Source: Spirosomataceae bacterium TFI 002 (GTDB lineage Bacteria; Bacteroidota; Bacteroidia; Cytophagales; Spirosomataceae). From it: a stretch of DNA of 64,000 bases. How positions within the stretch are numbered: the first letter of the stretch is position 1; each line of letters starts with the position of its first letter. The translations under genes and the position numbers were made by a program. Shown here piece by piece: positions 34,140 to 43,600 of the stretch. The stretch lies in assembly GCA_900230115.1 (NCBI GenBank), contig LT907983.1, positions 744,001-808,000 of the forward strand. The letters run 5' to 3'. The notes under the pieces are model-generated. The model was not told where the DNA came from and did no database searches. It saw only the letters and a program-made list of their open reading frames with translations.

Positions 34140-35090
34140 TTACATATCTTTTGGGGGCTTTGAAAAGTATCTTTCAATTTCTTCTTTACTGGGCTCATTT
34201 AATGGTCTTACCACCCTGAAGCCAAGAAAAGGTGCATTCGTCATCCACCAATCTGATTTTGGTATTTGAGGATCCCTTTGTTTAAGTTTTGGAGTTGATC
34301 CCACACGAGATGCACTACGTAAAAACTCAGGATCATCGTCCCAATGCCCACCTTTTATGGTGTGAGGGTAAATTACATTTGAACTAAAAAAAGGGTCTTT
34401 TTGCCCATCTTTTATTTTAGTAAAGTAGTCCTCTAGGAATTGATCACTCGTCCATTCTGCCACATTCCCGTGCATATCGTGCAATCCCCATGCATTAGGC
34501 TTTAGGCTTCCTGTTTTTTTATATGCTCCATTTGAATTATCAAAATATACTGCGTATTCGCCAAGTGAAGCTATATTATCTCCAAAAGAAAAGGCCGTTT
34601 TAGAACCTGCCCTTGCCGCATACTCCCATTCTGCTTCAGTAGGCAAGCGATAAAAGTGTCCTGTTTTTTCATAAAGCCATTTACAAAAAGATCGAGCCGA
34701 ATATTGGGTAACATTACAAACTGGAAAGCCACCTTTTTTACCTTGCCCAAAAGACATCTCGACATAAGGCGGAGTAGGTCTAGCTATTGCATCCAAGGTA
34801 AGATTTGCATCGATCTCGAGGTCCTTATTGGTATAAATGAGGTATAAGTCCCAAGTTGTTTCGTACTTAGCCATCCAAAAAGGTGAAACCTCAACTTTTT
34901 TTTGAGGACCTTCATTTTCTTCTCTTCCCTTTTCTTGTTCAGGGCTTCCCATTTTAAATGTCCCACCATTGATAGCAATCATATCAATGACTTGATCGGT
35001 ATTGCTGATTTTTTCTTGATAACTTTCAAAATCGTCACTTGACAAAGAGAAGAAAAGCAGACTTAGAATTGAGAATACGGTGAGTTTCAT
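34140..35090 (-). CDS. Formylglycine-generating-enzyme-fold protein (SUMF1/EgtB-like), exported
   Basis: A 316-residue protein from the Met at 35090, which begins a signal peptide (MKLTVFSILSLLFFSLS); the in-frame Met 14 codons earlier disrupts it. The FGE-sulfatase fold is recognised from IAINGGTFKMGSPEQEKGREENEGP, YRLPTEAEWEYAARAG, AWGLHDMHGNVAEWTSDQF and the C-terminal GFRVVRP. True formylglycine synthases carry a catalytic Cys pair in a motif like FLCHxSYC just after GGSW; here that stretch reads KGGHWDDDPEFLRSASR with no Cys. It is therefore probably a non-catalytic or differently acting member. It lies upstream of the Tat-exported Gfo/Idh/MocA gene on the same strand. Confidence 0.85.
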   Translation of the reverse strand: MKLTVFSILSLLFFSLSSDDFESYQEKISNTDQVIDMIAINGGTFKMGSPEQEKGREENEGPQKKVEVSPFWMAKYETTWDLYLIYTNKDLEIDANLTLDAIARPTPPYVEMSFGQGKKGGFPVCNVTQYSARSFCKWLYEKTGHFYRLPTEAEWEYAARAGSKTAFSFGDNIASLGEYAVYFDNSNGAYKKTGSLKPNAWGLHDMHGNVAEWTSDQFLEDYFTKIKDGQKDPFFSSNVIYPHTIKGGHWDDDPEFLRSASRVGSTPKLKQRDPQIPKSDWWMTNAPFLGFRVVRPLNEPSKEEIERYFSKPPKDM

Positions 35091-35272
35091 TAAAAATATA
35101 TTGCTAAAAGGTGTTTTTGTATTAATTTTCAAATACCGACTTAAATCTAAAGAATTTAAATCTTTTTGTCTTCAAAAATTTATCTTGAATCAATTCAAAG
35201 CTTACATTTAATACTTTATTTCATTCTTCTAATCAGAACAAGGACTATCAGTTTTTTTTCGGAAATTTCAAC

Positions 35273-36808
35273 ATGTCATATTTATATCCATTTGCTTTCA
35301 TTCTTCTTTTGACTAATGGTACAAATGCCATAGCAGCTTCAAGCGATTCTTTGGTAAGCCCATTTGGAAATTTCATCTCTCTAAGTCCTTCCAATCAAGA
35401 TCTTGATTTACATATTCCCCTCAATTTTACTTTTCAAACTATTGCTGTGGTTGGAGATTCAATGAGCGACGGCAATGTATTTAGGCCCAGATTTGATTTC
35501 ACTGGTTATGTGCCCATGAATGGAAGTAGCGAAAAAGGCTACCTCTCAATCAACCATGAGAGCGTGCCAGGAGGAGTTAGTATGATGGATTTAGAGTTTG
35601 ACACCATTAATAAAAGATGGAAAAGAAGTAATGAAAAAGAAGTTGACTTTTCCCCTGTCTTTTATACCGTTGCCAATTGCTCAGGTACAGTAACTCCTTG
35701 GAATACTATTATAACTTGTGAAGAATACGCGGTAACTACTGATTTTAACAATGATGGATATTACGATAATGGTTGGGCTATTGAAATAGATCCCGTTACA
35801 AAGGAGATTTTGAATGGGAATAAGCTTAGAGCATTGGGACACTTTAATCACGAAAATATTGTAATTCATTCAAACCTCAGAACTGCCTATCAAGGTGCTG
35901 ACCACACCAATGGTTACTTTTTCAAATTCGTAGCCGATAATCCTCAAGACCTTACTTCCGGAGACCTATATGTGTTAAAGTTAAACTCAGCAACTTCGGG
36001 TGATTGGCTTCTTCTTGCCAATGAAACTAAAACAGAACAAAATACAACAACTGATCAGGCAGCTGCCCTAGGAGCAACTGTTTTCGCAGGAATTGAGGAT
36101 GTTGAAATTAGCCCAATAAATGGTATGATCTATTTTGCTGTAAAAGGAACTGGAACTGTTTACAGGTTTCAGGATAGTGATCCCATTTCGGGGATGACTA
36201 TAAGTAACTTTGAAGTTTTCTTAGGTGATGAAAATATGGTATACTCTATCCCTACAGCAACAGGAACTGTTTCAGAACCTTGGGGAACAGGAAACGACAA
36301 TTTGGCATTTGACAATGATGGTAACCTTTGGATTTTACAAGATGGGGATAGAAACTTTGTATGGTTTGCAACTAAGAATCACACAATCACAACCCCAGAT
36401 GTTGGTATTTTTATGAAAACACCCTCAGGGTCCGAACCCACAGGAATTACATTTACTCCTGACAACAAGTTTATGTTTATCTCTATTCAACACCCTTCTG
36501 CAACTAATATAGCAACCACTCAAAGTGACGCGAGTGAGAGAGATACTAGTTTCGATAAAGGAATTGCAATGGTTATTTCGTTAAAATCGAATTTCGGATT
36601 TCAACCTTGTAATTCTAATATTTCACAGCCCAATAGTCTTGTTACTCCTGCCTATTACAGAGCAACAAACAAGGTAACATCACAAGGCATTATTCAAAAC
36701 TCAAGCAATGTGTTTTTCTCAGCGGAAAAAAGTATTGAATTACAACCAGGTTTTCAAGTTGAAAATGGTTCACTTTTCAAAGCCAAAATTGACAACTGTT
36801 TAGATTGA
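35273..36808 (+). CDS. PhoX-family (DUF839) phosphatase-like protein with Cys-ending C-terminal domain
   Basis: A 511-residue exported protein. After a signal peptide (ends near NAIAAS) it shows the PhoX/DUF839 landmarks: a MSDGNVFRP-type start of the propeller, YLSINHESVPGG, NCSGTVTPWNTIITCEEY, LGHFNHENIV and AYQGADHTNGYFFKF. PhoX proteins are calcium-dependent, cofactor-bearing alkaline phosphatases; many DUF839 relatives have unknown activity. Residues 450-511 form a short beta-rich tail ending with ELQPGFQVENGSLFKAKIDNC, a C-terminal domain type seen on Bacteroidota surface or secreted proteins and shared with the beta-helix protein at the right edge. The stop overlaps the longest frame of the fucosidase gene, but the fucosidase start is 83 bp later. 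Confidence 0.82.
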   Translation: MSYLYPFAFILLLTNGTNAIAASSDSLVSPFGNFISLSPSNQDLDLHIPLNFTFQTIAVVGDSMSDGNVFRPRFDFTGYVPMNGSSEKGYLSINHESVPGGVSMMDLEFDTINKRWKRSNEKEVDFSPVFYTVANCSGTVTPWNTIITCEEYAVTTDFNNDGYYDNGWAIEIDPVTKEILNGNKLRALGHFNHENIVIHSNLRTAYQGADHTNGYFFKFVADNPQDLTSGDLYVLKLNSATSGDWLLLANETKTEQNTTTDQAAALGATVFAGIEDVEISPINGMIYFAVKGTGTVYRFQDSDPISGMTISNFEVFLGDENMVYSIPTATGTVSEPWGTGNDNLAFDNDGNLWILQDGDRNFVWFATKNHTITTPDVGIFMKTPSGSEPTGITFTPDNKFMFISIQHPSATNIATTQSDASERDTSFDKGIAMVISLKSNFGFQPCNSNISQPNSLVTPAYYRATNKVTSQGIIQNSSNVFFSAEKSIELQPGFQVENGSLFKAKIDNCLD

Positions 36809-36891
36809 TGCAAAAAAGTATTAAATCTTGGAACCCGATTTCGAGCTATTCAAAAGCAAAAACCCTAATTTTATCGACTCAATCTAAATTT

Positions 36892-38337
36892 ATGAAATCA
36901 TTACTCTACTTATTTACAGTAGCATCACTTATCATTACTTCCTCTTGCTCACAAACTAGTAAAAGTGAACCGGACCCTGTACTACCTGTCCCAACTGAAG
37001 CACAATTGGATTGGCACGAAATGGAGCAATATGCTTTTATACATTTCACTACCAATACTTTTACTGGTAAAGAATGGGGATATGGAGACGAAAGCCCAGC
37101 CATTTTCAACCCTACGGCAATTGACATAGACCAATGGGTGAGCGTTATTAAAAGTGCTGGCTTAAAGGCAGTTATTCTTACATGTAAACACCATGATGGG
37201 TTTACATTATGGCCAAGTGAGTTCACAGAACATTCCGTAAAAAATAGCCCATACAAAGATGGAAAAGGAGATATAGTAAAAGAAGTCGCTGAGGCTTGTA
37301 AGAAGTATAATTTAAAATTCGGGGTATACCTTTCACCATGGGATAGAAACCGTGCCGACTATGGTACTCCATCTTACATCGAGTATTATCGCAATCAACT
37401 TAAAGAGATATTCGACAATTATGGGCCAATTTTCGAAATGTGGTTTGATGGTGCAAATGGCGGAGATGGATACTACGGAGGAGCAAATGAAAAACGAAGT
37501 ATCAACGGCAAAGAATATTATGACTGGCCTACAACGATAGATTTGGTAAGAGGTTTTGAACCAAAAATCCTTTTCTTCAGCGATTCAGGACCTGAAATTC
37601 GCTGGGTTGGAAACGAACGAGGGATTGCAGGTCGTACCAACTGGAATAATATTTCGACCGACACTCTTTATGCTGGTCAAAGCGGTATCAATGACTTACT
37701 TGCCAGTGGACATGAAAATGGTAGCAATTGGGTTCCTGCAGAGGTTGACGTTTCTATTCGTAAAGGTTGGTTCTACCATGCCGAAGAAGACTCCCTTGTA
37801 AAGTCCCCCGAAAAGTTGTTTGATATTTACATGACATCTGTAGGCCGTGGGTCCAATCTTCTTCTAAATATCCCTCCAGATCGCCGTGGCGTGATTCATG
37901 AAAAGGATGTGGCTTCGTTACTAGAGTGGAGGAAACTCCTCAATGATCGCTTTGGTAAAAACCTTGCAAAAGAGGCATCCGTTACAGCTAGTAGTAACTT
38001 TAACAAAAAGCTTAAAGCCGAAAACGTTTTAGATGGAGACAAAAAGACCTATTGGGCTGCGGATGAAAAGTCTAAAAATGGTGAAATCACAATTGAACTT
38101 GGCAAAAGTGAATTGGTATCATATATCCAATTGCAAGAGTATATCAAACTCGGTCAAAGAGTAAAAAGCTTCAAGGTTGATATCTGGAAAGACAATAACT
38201 GGATGGAAGTAGCAAGTGAAACTACAATAGGCTATAAGAGAATAATAGCTTTGGAACCACATGAAACCGAAAAGATAAGAATTCGAATTTTAGATGCAAA
38301 GGCTTGCCCTACACTGGCTGAAGTAGCTATTTTTTAA
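36892..38337 (+). CDS. Alpha-L-fucosidase, GH29, lipoprotein
   Basis: A 481-residue glycosidase that removes alpha-linked L-fucose from glycans. The Met at 36892 starts a lipoprotein signal (MKSLLYLFTVASLIITSSCS, Cys at 19); the longer in-frame start lacks one. The catalytic domain includes WHEMEQYAFIHFTTNTFTGKEWGYG, the family stretch VILTCKHHDGFTLWPS, and the nucleophile in FEMWFDGANG. Residues 360-481 form a discoidin-like sandwich (ASVTASSNFNKKLKAENVLDGDKKTYW). Because the domain belongs to the GH29 group with a C-terminal F5/8-type module, it may prefer alpha-1,3/4-linked fucose. Together with the SASA esterase, sulfatase and SusCD downstream it suggests a fucose-containing, acetylated and sulfated glycan. 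Confidence 0.94.
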   Translation: MKSLLYLFTVASLIITSSCSQTSKSEPDPVLPVPTEAQLDWHEMEQYAFIHFTTNTFTGKEWGYGDESPAIFNPTAIDIDQWVSVIKSAGLKAVILTCKHHDGFTLWPSEFTEHSVKNSPYKDGKGDIVKEVAEACKKYNLKFGVYLSPWDRNRADYGTPSYIEYYRNQLKEIFDNYGPIFEMWFDGANGGDGYYGGANEKRSINGKEYYDWPTTIDLVRGFEPKILFFSDSGPEIRWVGNERGIAGRTNWNNISTDTLYAGQSGINDLLASGHENGSNWVPAEVDVSIRKGWFYHAEEDSLVKSPEKLFDIYMTSVGRGSNLLLNIPPDRRGVIHEKDVASLLEWRKLLNDRFGKNLAKEASVTASSNFNKKLKAENVLDGDKKTYWAADEKSKNGEITIELGKSELVSYIQLQEYIKLGQRVKSFKVDIWKDNNWMEVASETTIGYKRIIALEPHETEKIRIRILDAKACPTLAEVAIF

Positions 38338-38389
38338 AGAAAAATTTGTAATTTGAAGAAGTCCGAATACGAAAGTTGAAATAAAAAAT

Positions 38390-39172
38390 ATGAAAGAATT
38401 ATTAAGTATTTTATTAGTATTCGTGATATCACAAGGAATTTCGCAAGAACTGCCAGACAAAGAGAACCTGTGGGTATATGTGATGGCCGGGCAGTCAAAC
38501 ATGGCTGGTAGAGGAGTTGTGGAGCCCCAAGATACCGTTACAAATGCAAGGATTTGGACTATCAACAAGGAACTCGGTTGGGTTTTGGCTAAAGAACCGC
38601 TACATTTCTACGAACCCAAAATGGTAGGTCTTGACTGCGGACTTTCTTTTGCAAAAGAGCTCCTCAAATCTGTTCCAGCCAATGTTTCTATAGCAGTTAT
38701 ACCTTGTGCCGTGGGAGGCAGCTCGGTAGAGCAATGGCTAGGTGACAGTACCCATAGAGATGTTCCACTAATGAGCAATTTTAAAGAAAAAGTTAAATTT
38801 GCTCAGGAGTATGGACTTATTAAAGGTATCATTTGGCATCAAGGAGAAAGTAACGCAAACTTGGGTTCATTACCCACTTTCCCTTCCCACCTTTTACAAT
38901 TATTCCACAACTTCAGGGATATTTCTGGCAATATTGATTTACCAATCGTTATGGGCGAAATAGGAGCTTTTGCTCAACCCAAAACAAAAGCTAAGAACTG
39001 GAAAGCTTTAAATGGAGAATTAAAAGAAATTGCAAAAAAAGAAGACAACACTTTTCTTATCACCACCAAAGACTTAATGCATAAGGGTGACAATGTGCAT
39101 TTTGATTCTGCATCCCAAAGAATCATTGGAAAGCGATATGCAAACGAGTTCATCAAAATTTATAAAAATTAA
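38390..39172 (+). CDS. SASA/CE6-type carbohydrate acetylesterase
   Basis: A 260-residue SGNH-fold esterase predicted to remove O-acetyl groups from sugars. A signal peptide (MKELLSILLVFVISQGISQ) targets it to the periplasm. Block I is AGQSNMAGRG with the catalytic Ser, and the following blocks are CAVGGSSVEQW and IIWHQGESNAN, the latter typical of the SASA/CE6 family; the C-terminal DNVHFDSASQRIIGKRYA supplies the Asp-x-x-His of block V. It is 52 bp after the fucosidase gene and 3 bp before the GntR regulator gene, so it belongs to the same transcription unit. Confidence 0.88.
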   Translation: MKELLSILLVFVISQGISQELPDKENLWVYVMAGQSNMAGRGVVEPQDTVTNARIWTINKELGWVLAKEPLHFYEPKMVGLDCGLSFAKELLKSVPANVSIAVIPCAVGGSSVEQWLGDSTHRDVPLMSNFKEKVKFAQEYGLIKGIIWHQGESNANLGSLPTFPSHLLQLFHNFRDISGNIDLPIVMGEIGAFAQPKTKAKNWKALNGELKEIAKKEDNTFLITTKDLMHKGDNVHFDSASQRIIGKRYANEFIKIYKN

Positions 39173-39175
39173 GTA

Positions 39176-40195
39176 ATGATAGAGAATATAATAGCAATCA
39201 ACGAATTTTCGGCTACTCCAAAATATCAGCAACTAGTTAATAGTATTTTGGAAAGTATTCAAAAAGGAAGGCTGAAAAAAGGAGATACTTTACCTTCTAT
39301 TAACGAGGTAAGTTTTGGGTTCGAAATTTCCAGAATAACAGTTGAAAAGGGATATAATGAACTAAGAAAGCGAAATTTCATTTCTTCTCACCCAGGTAAA
39401 GGCTATTTCATTATAAACGACAATGTAAAACAAGATTTAAAAATCCTTTTGTTGTTTAATAAGCTAAGTGCTCACAAAAAGCAGATCTATGACGCTTTGG
39501 TTCAGAAATTAGGAGATAGAGCCGCCATCGATTTTTACATATATAATAATGATGCCTCACAGTTTTGTCAATTATTGGAACAGCACAAGGCAGGACATAC
39601 TCATTTCGTGATCATCCCAAATTTCATTGACATAAGCGAACATGCTGTAAAATCTATCAACAAACTACCTAAAGAACACCTAATTATTGTAGATAAAATG
39701 GTTGAGGGACTCACAGGGAAATTCGCAGCTGTATATCAACCATTTAGAGACGATATATTTAATGCCTTAGGCGAAGCATGGGAAACGCTCAAAAAGCACA
39801 GCAGGATGGTGCTTATATTTCCAGAAAACTCTTACTATCCACAAGATATCATGGAAGGTTTCATCAATTTTTGCAACACATACGAGTTCAACTATAAGAT
39901 TATAAACGACATAAGAAAAAGTAAACTCCGACCTGGCGAAGTATATATAAATGTGATGGAAGATGACCTTGTTGAACTTCTAGAAATGGTGCCAGAGTCA
40001 GGCCTAGAAGTGGGAAAAGACATTGGAATAATATCTTACAATGAAACTCCACTCAAAAAATACATATTAAACGGTATCACTACAATTTCAACAGACTTCA
40101 GAGCAATGGGTGAAAAAGCGGCTGAACTTATTATGAGCAACAAAAAAGAACATATTAAAAATCCTTTTGCTATTAGAATTCGCTCATCTATTTGA
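39176..40195 (+). CDS. GntR-type regulator with a periplasmic-binding-protein-like sensor domain
   Basis: A 339-residue regulator that joins a GntR winged helix (about 10-80; PKYQQLVNSILESIQKGRLK, GDTLPSINEVSFGFEISRITVEKGY) to a LacI-type sugar-binding domain (about 85-339; ends with DFRAMGEKAAELIMS). This architecture is common next to polysaccharide loci of Bacteroidota, where a sugar monomer or oligomer is the effector. The gene starts 3 bp after the esterase and is followed by a strong terminator, then by the SusC promoter, so it is the likely controller of the SusC/SusD unit. The paired GACAG repeats on both sides of that terminator are good candidates for its operators. Confidence 0.92.
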   Translation: MIENIIAINEFSATPKYQQLVNSILESIQKGRLKKGDTLPSINEVSFGFEISRITVEKGYNELRKRNFISSHPGKGYFIINDNVKQDLKILLLFNKLSAHKKQIYDALVQKLGDRAAIDFYIYNNDASQFCQLLEQHKAGHTHFVIIPNFIDISEHAVKSINKLPKEHLIIVDKMVEGLTGKFAAVYQPFRDDIFNALGEAWETLKKHSRMVLIFPENSYYPQDIMEGFINFCNTYEFNYKIINDIRKSKLRPGEVYINVMEDDLVELLEMVPESGLEVGKDIGIISYNETPLKKYILNGITTISTDFRAMGEKAAELIMSNKKEHIKNPFAIRIRSSI

Positions 40196-40215
40196 AAAAA
40201 CAATGCAAGATTAGA

Positions 40216-40236
40216 GACAGTGCAGGACAGTTAAAC
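40216..40236. repeat. GACAG direct-repeat element, copy 1
   Basis: GACAGTGCAG followed by GACAGTTAAAC: two GACAG boxes whose starts are exactly 10 bp apart (40216, 40226), 21 bp past the GntR stop codon. The same arrangement occurs twice more at 40491-40533, ahead of the SusC promoter. Helical-turn spacing suggests tandem protein-binding boxes. Confidence 0.6.
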
Positions 40237-40398
40237 TGAAGCACGATATTAGTTTTGTTCAATCATTTATTCAACCATTTATATTCCTGAGCGAGTCAAT
40301 CGGAAGATGCTCCAAAAAAAGGATACCAACGAGCATTGACATTGCTTTAAAAGGTCATTAGAATCATAGGTTAATTTTAATTTAGTTTAGAATCAATT

Positions 40399-40433
40399 TG
40401 GTTTAGGTAATTTTTACCTAAACCATTTTTTTT
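40399..40433 (+). terminator. Strong intrinsic terminator after the GntR gene
   Basis: Twelve-bp stem TGGTTTAGGTAA (40399-40410) and TTACCTAAACCA (40414-40425), 3-nt loop, followed by T8 (40426-40433). It isolates the fucosidase-esterase-GntR unit from the SusC promoter. The gap 40196-40624 otherwise holds the GACAG elements and the promoter. Confidence 0.9.
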
Positions 40434-40490
40434 GTCCTCATTGATTAAAAATTAAAAAGGTTTTTCATTTGAAAAACACCCTCAAATATA

Positions 40491-40533
40491 GACAGTGTAT
40501 GACAGCAAAACAGACAGTTAAGGACGGTTTAAA
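40491..40533. repeat. GACAG direct-repeat elements, copies 2 and 3
   Basis: Four boxes start at 40491 (GACAGTGTAT), 40501 (GACAGCAAAACA), 40513 (GACAGTTAAG) and 40523 (GACGGTTTAAA), that is, two pairs, each with 10-bp spacing, the pairs being 22 bp apart. They end 31 bp before the proposed -33 element of the SusC promoter. They are likely activator or repressor sites, the GntR protein being the nearest candidate. Confidence 0.65.
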
Positions 40534-40563
40534 TGGGAGCTCGAATTAAGTTTGATAAAGTTT

Positions 40564-40595
40564 TTGTCATATTTTGACAAGGAATAGTACATTTA
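40564..40595 (+). promoter_or_regulatory. Promoter of the SusC/SusD unit with overlapping palindrome
   Basis: TTG (40564-40566), 21-bp spacer and TACATTTA (40588-40595), one base off TAnnTTTG, lie about 30 bp upstream of the SusC ATG. The inverted repeat TGTCA-TATTT-TGACA (40565-40579) overlaps the -33 region and may be a further operator. Confidence 0.55.
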
Positions 40596-40624
40596 TTCAT
40601 AATTATTTAACTCAACTCTATCAC

Positions 40625-43600
40625 ATGAAAGTAAACTCTCTGCACATGCGAGTGGCCTTTTGGAAAAAGAGCGTCATGCTCTTACTTTTTTCATTTGCTC
40701 TAAGCTCAGCATATTCACAAATTACCGGAACGGTACTCGACGATGAAAACAATCCACTTATTGGTGTAAGTGTATCCCAAAAAGGGACAACTGTAGGAAC
40801 TCAAACGAACGTTGAAGGAAAGTATTCAATTCAAGCAAATCCAAACACTATACTTGTGTTTAGTTTTGTTGGATATGCTCCAAAGGAAGTATTAGTTGGA
40901 AACCAGTCAAAAATTGATGTAAACCTTGAAGTTGACGACAAGCTTTTAAGCGAAGTTGTCGTTGTAGGTTATGGTAGCCAACTAAAAAGAGAGGTCACCG
41001 GTGCGGTTCAAACAGTAGATTACAAAGAGCTCCAAGACCTCCCTGTTTCTCAAGTAGCTCAAAAACTCCAAGGTCAAGTTGCTGGAGTTCAGATCAACCA
41101 AACTACTGGAAAGCCTGGTCAAGGAATGAACGTACGTATTAGAGGGCAATTGTCGGTTTCGGCAGGTAGCACTCCACTATACGTTATTGATGGATTTCCA
41201 ATTACTGGAGATATCGCCAACCTTAACCCAGACGAAATCCAAGACATAACCATTTTGAAAGATGCAGCTTCTACCTCACTCTACGGTTCTAGAGCAGCAA
41301 ATGGAGTTGTACTTGTTACAACAAAGCGTGGGTCCAAGTCGGGTACTACAGTGAGCCTCAATGCTTTTACAGGAATACAAACAGTTCCTATGAAAGGTAG
41401 GATTGAAATGATGGATGCTGTTGAGTTTGCTCAATTTAAGAAAGAGTATTACGAAGACCAAGGCTCTCCAGTTCCTGTGGAATTTCAAAACCCATCACAA
41501 TACGAAGGAAAAAACAATGATTGGTACGATGCACTACTTCGAGATGCTCCATTACAAAGTTATACACTCAATGTAGCATCTAACAAAGGAAATTCACGTA
41601 CAGCGGTTGTTGCAGGGGTGTTTAATCAACAAGGAGTAGTGTTGAATAACAAATATCAGAGGTATTCTTTAAGAGTAAACTCCGAATATGATATTTCAAA
41701 ACAAGTCAAACTAGGCTTTAACCTTGCTCCGCAATACGTATATGACAATACACCTAGAACTGATGGAACTAGAGGTCAAGGAATTCTCTTTAATGCCCTT
41801 CATACCTGGCCAGTAATGCCTATCTATGACGACCAAGGTGAACTTACTCTTTTTAATAGGTTTCCTGGAAGTACAGGAAATATATTTGCCTACCCAAACT
41901 ACGTAAGATCAGCCCAAGAACTTGTTAACGAAACCTCTCAGCTAAACCTTTTATCGAACGTCTTTGCGAGTTATGAGCCAATTGAAGGGCTCGTTTTAAA
42001 GACTAGTTTTAACGTAGAAATGGGACGATCTAAATACTTTTTCTTCAATCCATCTACGGCAACTTTTAGGATCAATACCCCCATTCCTACCACAGCGACT
42101 ACTTTTAGAGAAAATAATGAGAGCATCAGTTGGCTGAATGAGAACTTGGCAACCTACAGCAAAAGCATCAATGACCATAACTTTGAAATTCTTGCCGGTT
42201 ATACCAATCAGACATTTTCAAATGAGCTCACTGCGATCTCTGCCGATACTTACGCAGACGACAGGGTACCAACTGTACAGGGGGCAATCAACATTAATAG
42301 AGGTGGTTCAAGAAACGACGTGCAAGAATGGAGTTTAACTTCCTTATTGTCTCGAGTAACGTATAACTACAAAGGAAAATACTTATTTACGGCCGCTGTG
42401 AGACGAGATGGTTCTTCTCGATTTGGTGCTGATAACCGTTGGGGAACATTCCCATCTGTTTCTGCAGGTTGGGTAATGTCTGATGAGTCTTTTCTAAATA
42501 AGTATGAAAATTTATCTTTTGCCAAGTTAAGGGCTAGTTATGGAGTGATTGGAAACAATAACATAGGTAACTACACTTCGTATGCACTGGTAGACAATAC
42601 TGTAAATGCAGTTTTTGGTTCTAATGTAGTAGCTGGAGCTAGAGTAACTTCGCTTGCGAATCCTAATCTAGGATGGGAAACTACAAGACAGTTTGACATT
42701 GGTCTAGATTTAGGTTTTTTCAATGATAGAATCCAGTTTATCTATGACTTCTACACCAAGAATACTACAAACCTTCTATATAGTGTACAAGTTGCACAAG
42801 AGTCTGGCTTTAGTAATTTCAATGATAATATTGGAGAAATTAAATTCTGGGGTCATGAATTTGCTTTGAATACCAAAAATATAACGAATGGAAAACTTAG
42901 ATGGAATACCAATTTCAATATCTCTTTCAATAGAAATAGAGTAATTGCCCTTGCTGACGGAATTGATAGAGTTTACGGAGATTACCACATTACACAAGTA
43001 GGTCAACCTTTTGGTCAATTTTATGGACATATTGCAGATGGTGTTTACTTGAACCAAGCTGACCTAGATAGCTCTCCACAAGTACCAGGAAGATCTACAG
43101 TAGGAAGTATCAAATTACTCGATATTAATGGTGATGGAATCATTACTAGAGGTGGAGATAATGACGACAGAGCAATAATGGGAAATCCATTCCCTGATTT
43201 TGTATTCGGAATCACGAACAGCTTCAACTACAAAAACTTTGACCTTAACATTGTGGGTTCAGGTTCTGTAGGTAATCAACTCCTTGTTCGCCACTTGTTT
43301 AGTACCGCAAACCTTGACGGAGTATTCAACATGGTGAAAGAAGTTCAGTACCGTTTCAGATCTGTTGAAAACCCAGGTAAAGGATTTTATGGCACAACCG
43401 TGGGTGGAGGAAACGTAACAGGAATTGAACGTGACTGGATGAACAGCCGATTTGTGACAGATGCCTCAAATTTCATGATTCGAAACATTACTTTAGGTTA
43501 TACATTTAACAAAAGCAATAAGGTGTTTAATTCTGCAAGATTGTATGGTTCTATTCAACAAGCTTTGGTTTTAACAAAGTATTGGGGTGGCCCTAATCCA

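Noticed and set aside
40574-40624. TTG at 40574 as the SusC start
   Set aside because: It overlaps the promoter; the ATG at 40625 is followed by a normal signal peptide.
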